64,000 nt of DNA from Paenibacillus odorifer (GTDB lineage Bacteria > Bacillota > Bacilli > Paenibacillales > Paenibacillaceae). The stretch is taken from positions 5,952,001-6,016,000 of the forward strand of contig NZ_CP009428.1 in assembly GCF_000758725.1 (NCBI RefSeq). The letters are read 5' to 3'. Below, piece after piece: positions 61,589-64,000 of this stretch. Numbering within the stretch: position 1 is the stretch's first letter; the number at the start of each line of letters is the position of its first letter. Below the pieces are notes generated by a model. It did no database searches. It was given only the letters and a program-made list of their open reading frames with translations, and had not been told where the DNA came from. Position numbers and translations under genes: made by a program.

Positions 61589-61910
61589 AAAAAGGCCCCC
61601 CGTCGCAAGGGACGAGGAGCCGTGGTACCACCCTTATTTAGAATTAACCCGAATACTAGCACAAAGGAATAGAATCTCATGTTCCCCTGACTAAGAATTA
61701 ATTCTGTCTTTCACCCGGTAACGCGGGGCGCGGGCCTCCCTACTCATACCTGCCACAACCTGTGACAAACTACTTCAGGGGCCGACTCGGAAGTGAACTT
61801 CGGCATTAATCGTCTCATGAGGGTGCTCTCAGTCTCCGGCACGCCTTCCCTGTTAAGATCCGCTATAATGCTTACTCTCTTCGTCATAGTCCTTATCTAT
61901 GTCAGCGCGG
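61589..61910 (-). ncRNA. T-box leader of aroF (probable tRNA-Phe specificity)
   Basis: On the minus strand: stem I opens with GACGAAGAGAGTAA; GCATTA/TAATGC pairing defines the specifier loop, whose 3' side reads GAAGTTCAC, giving specifier TTC (61797-61795) for phenylalanine. Further down is the universal T-box sequence AGGGTGGTACCACGG (61634-61620), followed by a GC-rich terminator (61622-61589, ending in T5). Uncharged tRNA-Phe should stabilise the antiterminator and allow aroF transcription. The call of a T-box is firm; the codon call is good but based on manual folding. Confidence 0.9.
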
Positions 61911-61930
61911 CTTTTGCGCTGGTTTCTGCT

Positions 61931-61959
61931 ATCTTAATCAAAAAACGTTCCCGATGCAA
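61931..61959 (-). promoter_or_regulatory. Putative sigma-A promoter of the aroF T-box transcript
   Basis: Minus strand TTGCAT (61959-61954), 17-bp spacer, TAAGAT (61936-61931); transcription would start near 61924, just ahead of T-box stem I. Confidence 0.55.
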
Positions 61960-62090
61960 GATAATAATGGAACGCAGAGTAGCTTTAACGCAATAAATTT
62001 TTTTGACTGATCCATACCCATTATCTATCCTATTCCAACCTGGCAATTACGGTTCCAATTCCTTCAAGCTGTATTGTTTGACAGCGATAA

Positions 62091-62119
62091 TTGAATTGTT
62101 TACAATTTAATTATTATAA
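62091..62119 (+). promoter_or_regulatory. Promoter and PerR-like box of the glutathione peroxidase gene
   Basis: TTGAAT (62091-62096), 17-bp spacer, TTATAA (62114-62119). Overlapping the -10, ATTTAATTATTATAA (62105-62119) agrees with the PerR box TTATAATNATTATAA at 12 of 14 defined positions. AT-rich context makes chance matches possible. Confidence 0.5.
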
Positions 62120-62177
62120 ATATTTCCTGTTCTTTTTCAAAAAGCATAGATAACTTAACTGAAGGGATGTAGCAGCC

Positions 62178-62723
62178 ATGAGCATTTATCAATATTCAGC
62201 ACGCAGTATTCGGGGAAAAGATATCGAGCTAGAGCAATACAAAGGTAAAGTACTACTGATAGTGAACACAGCAAGTAAGTGCGGATTTACCCACCAATAT
62301 TCAGATCTGCAAAAGCTTTATGAGCGGTACGAGGAACGTGGCCTCCAAATTCTCGGCTTTCCTTCCAATCAATTTGGAGAGCAAGAACCCGGCAGCAATG
62401 AAGAGGTTAATGTATTTTGCCAAATTAATTACGGGGTAACCTTCCCACTCTTTGAAAAGGTTGACGTAAAAGGCGAAGCTAAACACCCTCTTTTCACCTA
62501 CCTAACAGAACAGGCTGGATTTGAAGGGTTCGATATCAACCATTCTTCAGGAAAGCTGCTGCAAAGCATGCTTGAAGACAAAGATCCAGAGGCTCTGAAC
62601 AATGACGAAATCAAGTGGAACTTCACTAAATTCCTGATTGATCGCGAAGGCAATGTTGTCACTAGATTCGAATCTACGGTGGACCCGCTGGATATTGAAC
62701 CAGCTATCGAAGCCCTGCTGTAA
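62178..62723 (+). CDS. Glutathione peroxidase family thiol peroxidase
   Basis: A 181-residue Gpx/BsaA-type peroxidase. The peroxidatic residue is Cys35 (NTASKCGFTHQY), not selenocysteine; the conserved Gln is in GFPSNQFGEQEPGS and the Trp/Asn in IKWNFTKFLID. In bacteria lacking glutathione these enzymes usually run on thioredoxin, which fits the trxB gene elsewhere in the window. An insertion of about 18 residues (INHSSGKLLQSMLEDKDPEAL) makes it slightly longer than BsaA. GAAGGGATG precedes the ATG. Monocistronic, probably under PerR control. Confidence 0.92.
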   Translation: MSIYQYSARSIRGKDIELEQYKGKVLLIVNTASKCGFTHQYSDLQKLYERYEERGLQILGFPSNQFGEQEPGSNEEVNVFCQINYGVTFPLFEKVDVKGEAKHPLFTYLTEQAGFEGFDINHSSGKLLQSMLEDKDPEALNNDEIKWNFTKFLIDREGNVVTRFESTVDPLDIEPAIEALL

Positions 62724-62736
62724 GTTTCTAATATAT

Positions 62737-62770
62737 GAAAAATCCGCCTAGCTTTCGGGCGGATTTTTTG
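62737..62770 (+). terminator. Terminator of the glutathione peroxidase gene
   Basis: AAAAATCCGCC/GGCGGATTTTTT stem, 14 bp after the stop, with T6 on the plus strand. Confidence 0.9.
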
Positions 62771-62789
62771 GGTTTAAGCCTCTGCTTAT

Positions 62790-63131
62790 TCATGTACGGT
62801 ACTGCTCGGTAAACACTTCAAAATAAGGAGTCGTATCCCTCTCCGCCATCGAGCCATTCGCACCTGGTCCCCAGCCGATTTCAGCACGCCAGCTTCCCAA
62901 CGCGCCTGACTGGATTAACGCCTCCTCATTTACACCGATCAGCTGATCCGCCTGTGGTGCCACGTATAAAGCATCTACAGGACAATAAGCTTCACACATG
63001 AAACAGGTCTGGCAATCTTCCTGACGGGCAATGACCGGAATCTTCCCCTGCATTTCGAATACGTTCGTCGGACATACTTTCGTACACAGCTTACAACCAA
63101 CACAACGCTCCAAGCTGATTAATTCGATCAT
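62790..63131 (-). CDS. 4Fe-4S dicluster ferredoxin-family protein
   Basis: A 113-residue electron carrier with two 4Fe-4S motifs: CVGCKLCTKVCPTNVFEM (Cys spacing CxxCxxCxxxCP) and CQTCFMCEAYCPVDALYV. A C-terminal tail (about 70-113) is rich in Gly and aromatic residues. Its start overlaps the stop of the upstream flavoprotein gene by 4 bp, so the two should form a flavoprotein/iron-sulfur complex. Comparable pairs (FAD-binding fumarate-reductase-like subunit plus ferredoxin, formally similar to APS reductase) occur in Firmicutes beside sulfonate or metal transport genes; the neighbours needed to judge that lie outside the window. Confidence 0.85.
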   Translation of the reverse strand: MIELISLERCVGCKLCTKVCPTNVFEMQGKIPVIARQEDCQTCFMCEAYCPVDALYVAPQADQLIGVNEEALIQSGALGSWRAEIGWGPGANGSMAERDTTPYFEVFTEQYRT

Positions 63132-64000
63132 ATCGCTTGCCCCTCCTTCAGCGCATTCAGTTCATGAGCATGGGGCACAGCCTCTGTACTGATGCTTATA
63201 TGTTGAATACCGGATAAGATTAGCCGGTGAGTCTGGCGCGGATCAAGCTCCGGATATTCCGCTAGCTTTTGCAGTCCGCGGGTCTCTTTCCGGGCGAGTG
63301 CCGCGGTGTACATCCACCTGCCGACCGCGAGCATAGCCGCGGCTTCACGCGATTGCACGATGCCCTGAACGCTGGCAGGAGCCTGCCCGTTCAAATAGGG
63401 CATCAAGGCATTCAGCCGCTTCAAGGCTGAAGAAATGCCCGGCTCGCTGCGGAAATAATTGATCTGCAGCGGCAAGATTTCACGCTGGATTGCCGCGATT
63501 AGCGGCTTCACCTCCAGCGTTTCCGAGGCATCGGCGCCAGCCTCCAGCCCGTAGCGTCCCGCTGCGGTCAGCTTGCGGCTGTTCGCCTGTCCTCGGCAGG
63601 ACAGCGCATGCTGCGCGGCTCCCTGCCCAGCCCAGCTTCCGCTGCACATGGCCCAGGAAGCGTTATAAGCCCCGCCGCCGGAGATGGCGCCGGTCACTTT
63701 CTCGCGAGATGCGGCATCTCCGGCCGCATAGAGTCCGGGCACGGTCGTCTGGCAATCCGTGCCGCTCAAGCGCAGACCCCCAGTGCCGCGCATCGTGCCC
63801 TCATAGCGCAGGGTGAGCGGGAATTTCTGCTTAAACGCATCAATTCCCGCCCGCTCCAGCGGCATAAAGAAAATCGGATGCGCTTTGCGAAGAAAATCCT
63901 GTTTCTCCGCGGTGTCCGCCAGATCCAGCGAAGCGTAAACCGGACCCTTCAGCATCAGCTCAGGAATGCTGCCAAAGGTCCGATCCCCTCTATGCAACGG
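63128..64000 (-). CDS. FAD-dependent oxidoreductase, fumarate reductase/SdhA-like (partial)
   Basis: The C-terminal ~290 residues of a flavoprotein whose N-terminus lies beyond the right edge (the frame is open to base 64000). Recognisable: GTGGLRLSGTDCQTTVPGLYAAGD, the substrate/FAD-domain segment of the fumarate-reductase/aspartate-oxidase family, followed by AISGGGAYNASWAMCSGSWAGQGAA and the helical C-terminal domain (NYFRSEPGISSALKRLNALMPYL, SREAAAMLAVGRWMYTAALARKETRG). The ordinary Arg-rich substrate-binding motif HPT(Q)..G is only partly matched. Translationally coupled to the ferredoxin gene. The stretch 63280-63800 is GC-rich. Confidence 0.75.
   Translation of the reverse strand, partial: PLHRGDRTFGSIPELMLKGPVYASLDLADTAEKQDFLRKAHPIFFMPLERAGIDAFKQKFPLTLRYEGTMRGTGGLRLSGTDCQTTVPGLYAAGDAASREKVTGAISGGGAYNASWAMCSGSWAGQGAAQHALSCRGQANSRKLTAAGRYGLEAGADASETLEVKPLIAAIQREILPLQINYFRSEPGISSALKRLNALMPYLNGQAPASVQGIVQSREAAAMLAVGRWMYTAALARKETRGLQKLAEYPELDPRQTHRLILSGIQHISISTEAVPHAHELNALKEGQAI

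Noticed and set aside
61793..61996. 67-residue plus-strand open frame
   Set aside because: It is antisense to the T-box leader and its promoter, with no ribosome-binding site.
62280..62285. Selenocysteine in the glutathione peroxidase
   Set aside because: The active-site codon is TGC (Cys35) and no SECIS-like element or in-frame TGA is present.

Overview
The window looks like a chromosomal segment of a Paenibacillus-type low/medium-GC Firmicute. The evidence is strong AGGAGG ribosome-binding sites, LplABC/YesMN-style sugar systems, YtxH/YtxG stress proteins, a lysine riboswitch, a T-box and CcpA-type cre sites. No phage, insertion sequence, rRNA, tRNA or CRISPR array is visible. Most genes are on the minus strand in short operons closed by clear intrinsic terminators.

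Layout. 1-4.4 kb: a maltodextrin locus, with a MalF-type permease and MalE-type binding protein divergent from a neopullulanase; both divergent transcripts carry a related leader with a terminator and an overlapping alternative hairpin. 4.6-16.6 kb: a general-stress region with a sigma-B-type factor, RsbW and RsbV, preceded by two hybrid histidine kinases, a CheR-type methyltransferase and a response-regulator/PP2C phosphatase (the RsbK/RsbM/RsbY arrangement known from the Bacillus cereus group), flanked by YtxH, YtxG, DUF5665 and DUF1328 proteins. Four of these transcription units share a GTTTC(A/G)-N14/15 promoter that looks like the sigma-B signal. 16.8-27.6 kb: secreted and envelope proteins, a CDF metal exporter, an ABC-F ATPase, an MBL hydrolase, a CvfC-like HEAT protein, LysP under a lysine riboswitch, and a transglutaminase-like protein. 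27.7-43.3 kb: carbohydrate uptake, with GH95 fucosidase plus an LplB/YtcP/LplA-type transporter, its likely YesM/YesN two-component system, and the xylA-xylB operon with divergent xylR. 43.5-48.7 kb: redox and metal functions (glutaredoxin, TrxB, a P1B-4 ATPase with Fur-type boxes) and an AroB homologue. 48.7-49.7 kb: a noncoding island made of a 228-bp duplication and a degenerate ~12-bp periodic tract. 49.8-64 kb: a PEP-utilising-enzyme-like orphan, MetY, DeoC, a STAS-like/FabH-like gene pair, an SPFH protein, a lipoprotein, Rrf2 plus LLM oxidoreductase, a SulP transporter, DAHP synthase/chorismate mutase under a Phe-type T-box, glutathione peroxidase with a PerR-like box, and a ferredoxin/flavoprotein pair cut by the right edge.

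Most notable: the twin leader RNAs of the maltodextrin locus; the sigma-B module with its shared promoter motif; the STAS-like/ketosynthase-like pair whose ketosynthase has lost its His and Asn; the repeated leader element directly in front of the xylB and P1B-4 ATPase ribosome-binding sites; and the repeat island at 48.9-49.7 kb. All functional statements are inferred from sequence reading alone; no database search was run.
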